Assembly: GCA_030040455.1 (NCBI GenBank)
Contig: JASHTR010000043.1
Span: 1 to 18,067, forward strand
Direction: 5' to 3'
DNA length: 18,067 nt
Source: Terriglobia bacterium
GTDB lineage: Bacteria > Acidobacteriota > Terriglobia > UBA7540
Below the pieces are notes generated by a model. The model searched no databases, was not told where the DNA came from, and saw only the letters and a program-made list of their open reading frames with translations. A program made the translations under genes and the position numbers. Positions 5,879 through 14,121 of the stretch are shown here, one piece after another (the first letter of the stretch is position 1; the number at the start of each line of letters is the position of its first letter).

Positions 5879-7138
5879 ATGAATATCATGGATGCTCATG
5901 AAAGCGCAAACGTTTCGGCGCGTGACGGATTCTCGCTAGGCGAGCCCCTCTCGCTCATGGGTGTTTGTCTCGATCCGGAATCACTGAGCGACGTGAAGCA
6001 GTTCGCCGCGTCCATGCCGCTCGTCCGGCTGCTGGCGCCAGTGACTCAGTTTGTTGCTGAGGATGACGATTCGCTGCAAGGTTGGATACCCGGCTCGCCG
6101 CCCGAAGTCTGCCTGATTGATTTTGACGCAAACCGGCGAAGCGCCACCTTGACGGCGGAAAAAATCCATGCGAACCTGCCCGGCACGGCGATCTTTGCGG
6201 TCTCTTCGAACTCGCAGCCGAGCCTCATTATCGAAGCGATGCGGTGTGGCTGCAGCGAATACCTCGTCAAACCGCTCAACCACGATCAACTGTTGGAAGC
6301 GGTGGCCAGGGTGGATGGTCGGAGAAAGGAAAGAAAGGAAGTATCGAACGGGCAGGTGCTGGCCTTTGTCGGCGCCAAGGGAGGCTCCGGCGTCACCACC
6401 ATGGCGACGCATCTCGGAGCGCTTTTGGCCAAGTCTTACGCGCGGCGGACGCTTCTGGTTGATCTCCACCCCACGTTTGGGGAAGCAGCGTTCTATCTGG
6501 GCATCACAAAGCACAAGTATTCGTTCTATGAATTGGTGGAGAACAAGGACCGGCTGGATGCCAACCTGCTCCGGGGCTTTCTCCTGCGCCACTCATCAGG
6601 GCTGGAGGTTTTGCCAGCGCCGGACTCGGTCGAACCATCCCGGCAGCTTGCCGAGAACGACATCGGCCATACGATTGATTTTCTTCGCTCCCGGTACGAC
6701 TTCGTGGTGGTTGACTGCCCGCCGGGGCTGAGCAAACCGAACCTTGAGGTGATTGCCCGTTGCGATTGGTTGTACCTGGTGCTTGTGCCGGAAGTCTCGG
6801 CAGTGGCGAATGGCGTGCGTTGCCTGGACTATCTCACGCGGGCGGAATACCCGCTAGACCGGGTGAAGGTGGTGTTGAACCGCCACCTGAAAAGGGGGAT
6901 CGGAATCACCGACGATCAGATTGAGAAGGCGCTCCGCAGGCAAATCTACTGGAAAGTCCCAAACCAGTACAACCAGGTGATCCGCACGATTCACGGGGGG
7001 GATCCGTCTTCTCAAATCACCGAGTCGGAAGTGGCGCGAACCATGCTGGCGTGGGCGGAAACTCTCGGAAAACAGCCCGACTCGCCCGGTGATGCGAAGA
7101 AAGGGAGCAAGCGCCTCTTCGGCCGTCTGGGTCGGTGA
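5879..7138 (+). CDS. cpaE: Pilus assembly ATPase CpaE/TadZ (receiver-like plus ParA/MinD-like)
   Basis: This 419-residue cytoplasmic protein is thought to place the Tad machine in the cell. Residues about 24-145 form a receiver-like domain with an acidic LIDFD segment (Asp81/Asp83) and VKP (Lys131), which resembles a response regulator but may not be phosphorylated. Residues about 158-400 form a deviant-Walker ATPase: KGGSGVTT (168-175), LLVDLHPTFGEA with Asp195, and VVVDCPPG with Asp279. The start is ATG 5879, 6 nt after the cpaC stop; ATG 5888 is a possible alternative. It is the last gene before the intra-operon terminator. Confidence 0.92.
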   Translation: MNIMDAHESANVSARDGFSLGEPLSLMGVCLDPESLSDVKQFAASMPLVRLLAPVTQFVAEDDDSLQGWIPGSPPEVCLIDFDANRRSATLTAEKIHANLPGTAIFAVSSNSQPSLIIEAMRCGCSEYLVKPLNHDQLLEAVARVDGRRKERKEVSNGQVLAFVGAKGGSGVTTMATHLGALLAKSYARRTLLVDLHPTFGEAAFYLGITKHKYSFYELVENKDRLDANLLRGFLLRHSSGLEVLPAPDSVEPSRQLAENDIGHTIDFLRSRYDFVVVDCPPGLSKPNLEVIARCDWLYLVLVPEVSAVANGVRCLDYLTRAEYPLDRVKVVLNRHLKRGIGITDDQIEKALRRQIYWKVPNQYNQVIRTIHGGDPSSQITESEVARTMLAWAETLGKQPDSPGDAKKGSKRLFGRLGR

Positions 7139-7143
7139 GACAA

Positions 7144-7200
7144 GAGCTCATCGCGCCGGATTTCCGCTTGCGCGGGAATGACGGAGTTGGGTTGAGCTCA
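7144..7200. repeat. Short repeat flanked by 7-bp direct repeats GAGCTCA
   Basis: GAGCTCA occurs at 7144-7150 and 7194-7200 around 43 bp containing TTTCCGCTTGCGCGGGAATGACGG, a motif type common as an interspersed repeat in bacteria. The direct repeats could be a target-site duplication of a small element. It sits between cpaE and the terminator-like hairpin. Confidence 0.35.
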
Positions 7201-7222
7201 AAGGCCGCGTTAGGGAGGGTAA

Positions 7223-7261
7223 CCACGGTTAACTCGCAGCTTGAGTTAACCGTGGGTTTTT
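7223..7261 (+). terminator. Intrinsic terminator or attenuator between cpaE and cpaF
   Basis: A perfect 13-bp stem, CCACGGTTAACTC (7223-7235) with GAGTTAACCGTGG (7243-7255), closes a 7-nt loop and is followed by G and T5 (7257-7261). This is a classical rho-independent shape on the plus strand. It lies in a 149-nt gap in the middle of the pilus series, so it should reduce or stop transcription into cpaF-tadB-tadC unless read-through or a new promoter exists. Confidence 0.7.
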
Positions 7262-7287
7262 CATTCAGCGAGGGGGAATGAGGAAAA

Positions 7288-8646
7288 ATGGGAGATTTGG
7301 ACGTGACGGCAACAACAACCATTGCCGGCGGAAAGGGGGGGCAGATGGATGAGAAGAAGATGGCAGGGTTGCCTTTCAATGTGTACCAGGACCTGAAATC
7401 TTCCGTCCACCGCGACCTGCTGAACCGGGTCGATCTCGAAAAGGTGGCGGCGCTGCGCGATGGGCGCATTCGAAGCCAGGTGCTGGCGGTGGTTGAGGAA
7501 ATTGTTTCCAAGCTCGAGACGCCGATGAGCGCCGCAGAGCGCGCCCGGCTGGCGCGGGAAGTGCTCGACGAGGTTTTTGGCCTAGGTCCGCTCGAGCCAC
7601 TACTGAAGGATCCCACCGTCGACGATATTCTTGTGAATACGCACAAACACGTGTACGTGGAACGCGCCGGGAAGCTGGAAGCAACCAACGTGATGTTCAA
7701 GGATGACATTCACCTGATGCACATTATCGAGAAGATCGTTTCCGCTGTGGGCCGCCGGATCGACGAATCGTCTCCTATGGTGGATGCGCGCCTGGAGGAT
7801 GGCTCGCGGGTGAATGTGATTATTCCGCCGCTGGCCATCGACGGCCCCGCGGTTTCCATCCGGCGTTTCGGTCATACTCCCTTGACCGCCGACGATCTGC
7901 TCGCCAACCAGACGCTTACCCCGCCGATGCTGGAACTTCTGAAGGGAGCAGTCCGGGCGCGCTTGAGCATCATAATCTCCGGAGGAACCGGCGCCGGCAA
8001 AACAACCTTTCTTAACGTGCTTTCCAGTTACATCTCCGACCGGGAGCGAATCGTCACCATTGAAGATTCTGCCGAACTGCAGTTGAAGCAGCGGCATGTC
8101 GTGCGCCTCGAATGCCGCCCCCCCAACGTTGAGGGCAAAGGAGCGGTGAAGCAGCGCCAGCTCGTGATCAACAGCCTGCGAATGCGGCCGGACCGGATCA
8201 TCGTTGGCGAAGTGCGCGGCGAAGAGGCTCTGGACATGCTGCAGGCCATGAACACGGGCCACGACGGCTCGCTCACCACCGTCCACGCCAACAGCCCCCG
8301 CGACGCGGTGGCGCGGCTTGAAACGATGGCGCTGATGGCCAACTTGAACCTTCCCGAGCGTGCCGTCCGCCAGCAGGTTGCCTCCGCCGTGGCCATCGTA
8401 ATACAGATTTCGCGCCTGAGCGACGGAACCCGAAGGGTGACTCACCTTACCGAGATTACAGGTATGGACGAAGAGGTCGTCAGCATGCAGGACATCTTCC
8501 TCTTTGAGAAGAAGGGTGTTTGCGAGGATGGGCGAGTGATCGGGGCATTCACGGCGACAGGCATTCGGCCCAAATTTGCGGAGAAGCTGGTGGCGTCCGG
8601 GATTACGTTGCCAGCGCGCCTGTTCGACCACGAGGTCCACGTTTAA
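7288..8646 (+). CDS. cpaF: Tad pilus assembly/retraction ATPase CpaF/TadA
   Basis: This 452-residue hexameric secretion ATPase of the VirB11/GspE superfamily powers the Tad machine from the cytoplasm. Features in order: an N-terminal helical domain (about 25-130), Walker A GGTGAGKT (232-239), Asp box [12 protein letters not shown] with Glu259/Asp260, the IVGEVRG Walker B (305-311), and the His box [12 protein letters not shown] (324-335). The ATG at 7288 has AGG just upstream; the next ATG (7345) follows a G7 run (7335-7341) that could act as its ribosome site, and family-like sequence begins only near residue 27, so the start is uncertain by 19 residues. The gene is followed by tadB after 11 nt. 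Confidence 0.93.
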   Translation: MGDLDVTATTTIAGGKGGQMDEKKMAGLPFNVYQDLKSSVHRDLLNRVDLEKVAALRDGRIRSQVLAVVEEIVSKLETPMSAAERARLAREVLDEVFGLGPLEPLLKDPTVDDILVNTHKHVYVERAGKLEATNVMFKDDIHLMHIIEKIVSAVGRRIDESSPMVDARLEDGSRVNVIIPPLAIDGPAVSIRRFGHTPLTADDLLANQTLTPPMLELLKGAVRARLSIIISGGTGAGKTTFLNVLSSYISDRERIVTIEDSAELQLKQRHVVRLECRPPNVEGKGAVKQRQLVINSLRMRPDRIIVGEVRGEEALDMLQAMNTGHDGSLTTVHANSPRDAVARLETMALMANLNLPERAVRQQVASAVAIVIQISRLSDGTRRVTHLTEITGMDEEVVSMQDIFLFEKKGVCEDGRVIGAFTATGIRPKFAEKLVASGITLPARLFDHEVHV

Positions 8647-8657
8647 GAGGATTCACA

Positions 8658-9614
8658 ATGTCTCCGGCGATGCTGTTCATTCTGATTCTGGTGCTGACCC
8701 TCGGCGTCATGGTTTGGGTGCTGAAACCTACCCGGGCGGAAGTGGAAATTCAGCGACATCTGAGCAGCATCGGAAGCAAATACACAGTGGACCCCAGCGG
8801 CGCGACCATTCTCAAGCGCGACCCGCTGAGCTCCATCCCCTGGCTCAACGATCTGCTCCAGCAGGTGCCGGGAGCTTTGAATTTGCGGCTCTTCATTGCG
8901 CAGGCGGGTAAGACATGGACCGTCGGCGCCGTAATCTTCGGATCGCTCTTTGCTCTTATAGCGGTCATGTGGGTCGCGTCCTTTCTGAACGCAGTATTTG
9001 TGTTTGCCTTGCTTTTAGGCTTGATCGCCGGCGTGCTGCCGTATGGATATCTATACGTGGTGAGGATGAACCGCTTCAGGCGTTTTGACAACTTGCTCCC
9101 GGAAACGATTGACCTCATGTCCAGGGCGTTACGGGCCGGCCATGCTGTGACTGCGGCGCTCGAGATGGCCTCGCAGGAGATTGCCGAGCCTGTTGGCTCC
9201 GAATTCCGTATTGTCTTTGAGGAGCAGAATTTGGGCTTGCCCCTTCGCGAGGCGATGCTCGGCCTGGCCGAGCGAGTTCCGCTGGATGACGTCCTGTTCC
9301 TCGTGACGGCGATCCTGGTTCAGAAAGAAACCGGCGGCAACCTGGCTGAGATTATGGACAAAACGGCGATCGTGCTCAGGGAACGGATGCGGCTGAAAGG
9401 GCAACTGAGGATTTATACGGCCCAGGGCCGATTGACAGGCTGGTTCCTGGCTCTTTTGCCGTTTGTCGTGTTTCTCCTGATCAACGTGGCGAATCATGGC
9501 TACGAAGAGAAGCTTTGGACCGATCCTCTCGGGCGTCATCTCGTGTATGCAGGACTGATCCTCATGGGAATCGGGATTTTTGTGATACGAAAGATCGTTG
9601 ATATCAAGGTGTAG
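8658..9614 (+). CDS. tadB: Tad platform protein TadB (type II secretion F domain)
   Basis: This 318-residue inner-membrane platform protein pairs with TadC and couples CpaF to the fibre. It has one helix at the N-terminus (about 4-22), two close helices (about 90-135), a cytoplasmic T2SSF domain (about 150-275) with DLMSRALRAGHAVTAAL and KETGGNLAEIMDK, and two helices at the C-terminus. ATG 8658 was chosen because it has AGAGGA about 6 nt upstream, right after the cpaF stop; a longer open frame from 8520 only overlaps cpaF. It ends 4 nt before tadC. Confidence 0.9.
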   Translation: MSPAMLFILILVLTLGVMVWVLKPTRAEVEIQRHLSSIGSKYTVDPSGATILKRDPLSSIPWLNDLLQQVPGALNLRLFIAQAGKTWTVGAVIFGSLFALIAVMWVASFLNAVFVFALLLGLIAGVLPYGYLYVVRMNRFRRFDNLLPETIDLMSRALRAGHAVTAALEMASQEIAEPVGSEFRIVFEEQNLGLPLREAMLGLAERVPLDDVLFLVTAILVQKETGGNLAEIMDKTAIVLRERMRLKGQLRIYTAQGRLTGWFLALLPFVVFLLINVANHGYEEKLWTDPLGRHLVYAGLILMGIGIFVIRKIVDIKV

Positions 9615-9618
9615 GCCC

Positions 9619-10518
9619 ATGGGTCTTTTATTTGCCGTTGGGGGAATTACGCTTCTTCTGTGCTTTCTGGCGGTCTTCTTGTTGATCGGTCGAGGATCGC
9701 GGGAAGGCGCGCTGCTGGCAGAGGTAACCAGCCAGGTGCGCGAGTCTGGCTCTGCAGGCTTTGGAAGCAGATGGTTTAATGCGGAGCGGCTCGCAAAGCC
9801 GTTTGAGTGGTTTCGCAGCCTTTTTAGTGGCGAGCCCAACCCTGATATTGTCCGCCGCCTTGCGCTCGCCGGTTATCGGAAGCCGTTCCACGCCGATGTG
9901 TTTACGGGGGTGAGGCTGATCCTGCCCGCCGCTCTTGGGGCCGGGGTGGCAATGTGGGTCCATAGCAATGTTTTTGTCTGGTTCCTCCTGGCCCTGGCCA
10001 CAGGCTTTTTCATGCCGCACGTGTGGCTCAACCACGCCATTTCCAAACGGCGGGAGAACATCAAGATGGCATTGCCGGATGCGCTTGATCTGCTTGCCAT
10101 CTGTGTGGAAGCCGGGTTGGGCTTGGATCAGGGGATCCTCAGGGTAGGCAACGAGCTGAAGATTCGACACAAGGAGCTGAGTGAAGAGTTCCTCCAGATC
10201 AATCTCGAGCAGCGGGCGGGAAATCCGCGCATCGGATCGTGGCGGAATATGGCCGCCCGGGTGGACCTTGAAAGCGTGCGGTCTTTCGTCAACATGCTCG
10301 TGCAAACAGAGCGTTTCGGAACCCCGATTTCTAAATCGTTGGCCGATTTTTCAGACGCTTTGCGAGTTCAGAGACGACAGCGGGCAGAAGAGGCCGCAGC
10401 CAAAACGACCGTCAAGCTGGTGTTTCCCCTGGTGCTGTTTATTTTCCCCAGCATTTTTATTGTGACCGCGGCACCGGCGATTATTACGCTGATGAAGAGT
10501 TTCGGAACGATCATTTAA
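9619..10518 (+). CDS. tadC: Tad platform protein TadC (type II secretion F domain)
   Basis: This 299-residue partner of TadB has an N-terminal helix (residues 4-24), a linker with PNPDIVRRLALAGYRKP, two helices (about 95-140), and a T2SSF domain (about 150-265) with DALDLLAICVEAGLGLDQGI and TERFGTPISKSLADF, then a last helix (about 268-295). The start at ATG 9619 is preceded by AAGGTG (9606-9611) at a spacing of 7; the TTG at 9598 would overlap tadB by 17 nt and has no better site. A strong ribosome site for a very small downstream gene follows. Confidence 0.9.
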   Translation: MGLLFAVGGITLLLCFLAVFLLIGRGSREGALLAEVTSQVRESGSAGFGSRWFNAERLAKPFEWFRSLFSGEPNPDIVRRLALAGYRKPFHADVFTGVRLILPAALGAGVAMWVHSNVFVWFLLALATGFFMPHVWLNHAISKRRENIKMALPDALDLLAICVEAGLGLDQGILRVGNELKIRHKELSEEFLQINLEQRAGNPRIGSWRNMAARVDLESVRSFVNMLVQTERFGTPISKSLADFSDALRVQRRQRAEEAAAKTTVKLVFPLVLFIFPSIFIVTAAPAIITLMKSFGTII

Positions 10519-10549
10519 CTGACTCAAAAAAACAAAGGAGATTTGACAC

Positions 10550-10648
10550 ATGAATAACGTGGATCTGATCCGGGTTGTAGCAGGGATTCTGGCTGTCGTC
10601 GTCTTCGTCGTTCTTGTCTTCAGAATGAGAAAGAAGGCGCCCCGCTAG
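10550..10648 (+). CDS. 32-residue single-helix membrane microprotein next to tadC
   Basis: An ATG at 10550 follows AAAGGAG (10534-10540) with a 9-nt spacing, one of the best ribosome sites in the window. The product begins MNNVDLIRVVAGILAVVV, continues as one hydrophobic helix (about residues 8-24) and ends RMRKKAPR before TAG. The charge pattern predicts the N-terminus outside and the basic tail in the cytoplasm. It lies 31 nt after tadC and 55 nt before the DUF192 gene, in the same direction. I do not recognise a family. It could be an accessory part of the pilus platform or an unrelated membrane microprotein. Confidence 0.62.
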   Translation: MNNVDLIRVVAGILAVVVFVVLVFRMRKKAPR

Positions 10649-10703
10649 TCCTTGTTCCGGCCTGGAAGACTCTAGGCGATTAGGGTGGGGGCGGGAAGGT
10701 CCG

Positions 10704-11144
10704 ATGGCGAAGAACCGGAGCGACGTATACGTATACAACCTGACGAAGGAAAACTTCCTTGCGTTTCGGGTGAAGATTGCTGATTCTATCCTGAGCAGGC
10801 TCGTGGGGCTGCTGGGGAGAAACCGTCTGAAACCCGAGAGCGGGATGTGGATTGTACCCAGCAACGCCATCCACACCATCGGAATGCGTTTTACGATCGA
10901 CGTTGTCTTGATCGATAAAAACTTCCGAGTGGTCGGTTTGCGGGAGCTGATGCGACCGTTTTCCATCACCCGGCCGAACTTCCGCGCCGAAAGCGTCCTG
11001 GAGCTTCCCGCGCACACGATTTTCAGGAGCCGGACCGAGCTGGGCGATCAATTGCAGATCGAGCATTACGAAGCGGCCTCGCACATCCAACCGACCACCC
11101 CCGACCGCATTTCAGCAGCCTCGGAGCCGAATATCCCGCGATAG
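10704..11144 (+). CDS. DUF192 family protein
   Basis: This 146-residue protein shows the DUF192 core: KIADSILSRLVGLLGR (about residues 25-40), the hallmark NAIHTIGMRFTIDVVLID (about 54-71), then FRVVGL and an ELPAHTI segment near residue 105. The biochemical function of the family is unsettled; members often sit beside Tad/type IVb pilus genes or are secreted. No signal peptide is evident here, so a cytoplasmic location is likely. The gene follows tadC and the microprotein at short spacing and is probably the last gene of the transcript. The C-terminal 20 residues are low-complexity. Confidence 0.83.
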   Translation: MAKNRSDVYVYNLTKENFLAFRVKIADSILSRLVGLLGRNRLKPESGMWIVPSNAIHTIGMRFTIDVVLIDKNFRVVGLRELMRPFSITRPNFRAESVLELPAHTIFRSRTELGDQLQIEHYEAASHIQPTTPDRISAASEPNIPR

Positions 11145-11468
11145 GGGTATTTACTTGATGCCACTTGACCCATCCCACGTGCGATCGTTTGATGGCTAAA
11201 CCACAATATGTGGGGCTTAGTGGCGCCAAGCAAATACTCCTTCCCGCAATGATGGCGCTCCGCAGAAGTCGGCTTTTCTCACCGTCATCCTCCCAAACGC
11301 GCAGACCGGCCCCGGCGCGTCGCAATCCTCCAAAACCCAAGCGGCGACCACGCACTGTCATCCGGCACCGAACCGGTTTGTTATTGTGGTGTTGAGGAGT
11401 GGCCGGGTATGATGAAATGGCGGTAATGCTTCGTTCCGGCAAGGCACGAGCGAGGAAGAGAAGCAGGC
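11145..11468. other. 324-nt intergenic region between DUF192 and the heme-protein gene
   Basis: A 76-codon open frame inside it (from 11165) has Arg/Pro-rich composition and no ribosome site and was not called. A small hairpin CCACA/TGTGG (11201-11213), extendable with CTAA/TTAG on its flanks, lies soon after the DUF192 gene but has no T-run. A possible promoter for the next gene is listed separately. Confidence 0.5.
11384..11413 (+). promoter_or_regulatory. Possible sigma-70-type promoter for the heme-protein/mscS pair
   Basis: TATGAT (11408-11413) matches the TATAAT -10 box at 5 of 6 positions; TTGTGG lies 18 nt upstream as a poor -35 box. A start near 11420 would give a leader of about 50 nt. 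Confidence 0.28.
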
Positions 11469-12206
11469 ATGGCAGCGGAGTTGGACATCCGGGAAAAAGG
11501 GGCGGTGCGCAATGGCGAGCGCATCGTTTGTGATGCACGGCTTTTCATGCAGCTTCTTGCCTTCGGAAATTGCGCGGATGTCGGCCCCGTGGCGCAGTCG
11601 CTGGCCGAATCGGCGTTCGAGAGCGTCCTCTACAAAGATGTCAACGACCCGCGAGGCGTTGCGCTGCTGACTTGGAGCGAGGATCCCGGTTTCTTCGTAA
11701 CCACGCTGCGTGAGTTTGTGCTGAAGGCGCCGTGGGCCGCGTTAACGCCCAAGCTGGAATACACCATGTTTGGACGTACCTATGCCCTCGGCCACGAGCC
11801 TGATCTGGCGGCGTGGCTTTTTGAAAAACCACGGGAGACTGCGCTCAATCCGGAATGGCCCTGGGCGATCTGGTATCCTTTGCGCCGGGCTGGCGCCTTT
11901 TCGGCGCTGTCGTCGGAAGAGAAGGGGCCGATCCTCAGCGAGCACGGAAAGATCGGCCATGCCTTCGGTGAATCCGACTACGCGCATGACATTCGCCTGG
12001 CATGCTTCGGACTGGATAAGAATGATAATGACTTTGTGATCGGCCTCACCGGGCGCGATCTCTATCCGCTTTCCGCTTGCGTCGAGGCCATGCGCAAGAC
12101 GCAGCAGACTTCCCGCTACATCCAAAGCATGGGACCCTTTTTTGTGGGGAAGTCGGTCCGGCAAAGCCCTCGCAGGAGGCGGGAACCCTCACCGCCTGAA
12201 ACATGA
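11469..12206 (+). CDS. Chlorite dismutase/HemQ-superfamily heme protein
   Basis: This 245-residue protein resembles the Cld/coproheme decarboxylase family. Seen in the sequence: RLFMQLLAFGNC (24-35) as the first strand, WYPLRR (135-140) with Tyr136 where HemQ has its catalytic tyrosine, SEHGKIGHAFGE (157-168) with His159 as the likely proximal heme ligand, GLDKNDNDFVIGL (181-193) and MRKTQQTSRY-MGPFFVGK (208-228). Family members decarboxylate coproheme in heme synthesis or degrade chlorite; which applies cannot be decided here, and no other heme gene is near. The basic/Pro-rich tail (about 233-245) is unusual. A GAGGAAGAG ribosome region precedes the ATG. Its stop overlaps the start of the MscS gene (ATGA), implying coupling. 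Confidence 0.75.
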   Translation: MAAELDIREKGAVRNGERIVCDARLFMQLLAFGNCADVGPVAQSLAESAFESVLYKDVNDPRGVALLTWSEDPGFFVTTLREFVLKAPWAALTPKLEYTMFGRTYALGHEPDLAAWLFEKPRETALNPEWPWAIWYPLRRAGAFSALSSEEKGPILSEHGKIGHAFGESDYAHDIRLACFGLDKNDNDFVIGLTGRDLYPLSACVEAMRKTQQTSRYIQSMGPFFVGKSVRQSPRRRREPSPPET

Positions 12207-14095
12207 AAATTTTCCGCGAAGTTTTTTTCATCGTCTTGGGCGCGCTTGCTGTGGCCGGGATTGTTGGGTTCGTTCTCACTGCCCACCCGCCTAAGACCGC
12301 AAATCCGGGTCGTGGACAGCAGCCACCGGAAGAGGAGCAGGAGGGACGGATTGACCAGCGGCCGCTCGAAATGGCGCGCGCGCTGGCGGCGGTTGCTTCA
12401 ACCCCTGAGGAACAGCAGCTTGCACAAGATGCCGCGCGAGCGGCTGACCGTGAGGTGGACCTCGCGTTTGCAAGCGCTTTGCGGGCGGCCAGCCAGCAGC
12501 CTCCACCCAAGCGTGAACAGGCCATCGAGGAGCGCGTCCGCAAGGCGCAGAATGAAATCAAGGAATCTCAGGCAAGAATCAAGCAACTGACCGCAAAATC
12601 AGCAGAGGCACAAGGCAAAAGCAGCCTTGCGCCGCAGGTTGCTTTCGCTCAGGCCAGGCTTGATCTCGCGCAGAACGAGCTGGCAGATGCTCAAGAAGAC
12701 CAGGCGCGGGCGGGCGGCGGCGCTTACGGTCAGATTGAGCGCCTGTGGCAGGAACATCAGGCAACGGAGCATGCGAATGGAGCCACTCGCCCGAGCCCGG
12801 TTTCGTTTCAAGCTTCGTCGGAACTTTCCGCGCGGAGCCTTATCTCGCGGTGGGGGGCGTGGAGCGGCCTTGCCACCAAGAGCGTGGAGGTGGCGCAAGC
12901 GCAGGAGTATGTCCTCAATCAGCGAGCTCTTCTGACCCGCCAGCACGACGCGCTGGAAGAGCAGGTCGCAAGCGTCGAGAGCCAGCAACCGCCTCCGCCG
13001 GCAATAGGTGGCCGGAAGGCAGCCAGGGAAAAACCCTCGGAGCCCTCGAATCAGGTCACACCAGCCTCCCTCTCCACTTTGCGCCAGCTTTCACAAGACG
13101 AAAGTAACCTGGCGAGCCTTGACCAGCGCATTCAGGACCTGGGTAGCCTCGCCATCCTTTACGCGCAATGGACGAGCCTGGTGAGTGTCCGCTCGCGTGC
13201 GGCCTTGCATCGTTTGATCCGGTCCGCGCTCTGGGTTATTCTGACCCTCCTCGTTGTTTCCCTTATTTGCCGGCTCATCGACCGTTTCTTTGACCGTATC
13301 AATCTTGAGCGTAAACAACGGATGACGCTTCGAGGCGTCCTGCGGTTCATCGTCCAGGCCTTGGGCGCATTAGTGATTTTGCTTGTGGTCTTCGGCTCTC
13401 CCAGCCATATGTCTACGGTCATTGGATTGGTGGGCGCAGGCATGGCGGTGGCGTTGAAGGATTTCGTGGTCGCCTTCTGCGGCTGGTTCGTGTTGATGGG
13501 GCGCAATGGGGTTCGAGTAGGCGACTGGGTGGAGATTAGCGGCGTGCGCGGTGAGGTGGTTGAGATTGGCTTGCTCCGCACCGTGCTGCTGGAAACCGGG
13601 AACTGGACCGAAGCCGGGCATCCCACCGGCCGCCAGGTGGCCTTCCTTAACAGCTACGCCGTTGAGGGATACTATTTTAACTTTTCCACATCCAGCCAGT
13701 GGATGTGGGATGAGATGCCGGTACTGATTCCTTCACACGATGACCCCTACCCTACCATTGAGAAAATCCAGGATCTTGTTGTGAAGGAAACGCAAGAGAA
13801 CACGCGAAAGGCAGAGGAAGAATGGCAGCGGGTAGCGCAGCGCTGTGGCGCAAAGTCGTTTTCGGTAGAACCGGACATCAACGTAAAGCCCATCGAGACG
13901 GGAGTTCAGCTCATTGTCCGTTATATCGTCCGCGCCAGCGAGCGTTATGAGGTGCGCTTTCGGTTGAGCCATGCTATTGTGAAGCTGCTTCATCCAAGCG
14001 AGTCGCCGCCCGCCGCAGGGCTGCTCGCGGAGGCGACCGGGCCGGAGATTCCTCCAATGGAAGCAGATGCCGCGTCTACCTTTGCAAAACCGTAG
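12203..14095 (+). CDS. MscS-family mechanosensitive channel with long coiled-coil N-terminal region
   Basis: This is a 630-residue membrane protein. Residues 7-27 form a helix or uncleaved signal. Residues about 45-330 are Gln/Ala/Glu-rich and probably coiled coil, presumably periplasmic. Helices follow at about 341-357 and 377-398, then the pore-lining segment at about 403-432 (VIGLVGAGMAVALKDFVVAF), the beta domain (VRVGDWVEISGVRGEVVEIGLL, 437-458) and a cytoplasmic alpha/beta domain to about 590. This order matches large MscS-like channels that release solutes on hypo-osmotic shock. The start overlaps the preceding stop by four bases. The acidic/Pro-rich tail is unremarkable. Gating and selectivity cannot be read from the sequence. 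Confidence 0.85.
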   Translation: MKIFREVFFIVLGALAVAGIVGFVLTAHPPKTANPGRGQQPPEEEQEGRIDQRPLEMARALAAVASTPEEQQLAQDAARAADREVDLAFASALRAASQQPPPKREQAIEERVRKAQNEIKESQARIKQLTAKSAEAQGKSSLAPQVAFAQARLDLAQNELADAQEDQARAGGGAYGQIERLWQEHQATEHANGATRPSPVSFQASSELSARSLISRWGAWSGLATKSVEVAQAQEYVLNQRALLTRQHDALEEQVASVESQQPPPPAIGGRKAAREKPSEPSNQVTPASLSTLRQLSQDESNLASLDQRIQDLGSLAILYAQWTSLVSVRSRAALHRLIRSALWVILTLLVVSLICRLIDRFFDRINLERKQRMTLRGVLRFIVQALGALVILLVVFGSPSHMSTVIGLVGAGMAVALKDFVVAFCGWFVLMGRNGVRVGDWVEISGVRGEVVEIGLLRTVLLETGNWTEAGHPTGRQVAFLNSYAVEGYYFNFSTSSQWMWDEMPVLIPSHDDPYPTIEKIQDLVVKETQENTRKAEEEWQRVAQRCGAKSFSVEPDINVKPIETGVQLIVRYIVRASERYEVRFRLSHAIVKLLHPSESPPAAGLLAEATGPEIPPMEADAASTFAKP

Positions 14096-14121
14096 ACGAA
14101 AGATGGGAAAAGAGGCTTCGA

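Noticed and set aside
7600..8640. 346-codon minus-strand frame opposite cpaF
   Set aside because: Antisense shadow of a clear CpaF gene, His/Gly/Gln-rich with no motif.
11165..11395. 76-codon frame between DUF192 and the heme-protein gene
   Set aside because: Arg/Pro-rich composition typical of a non-coding frame in GC-rich DNA; no ribosome site.
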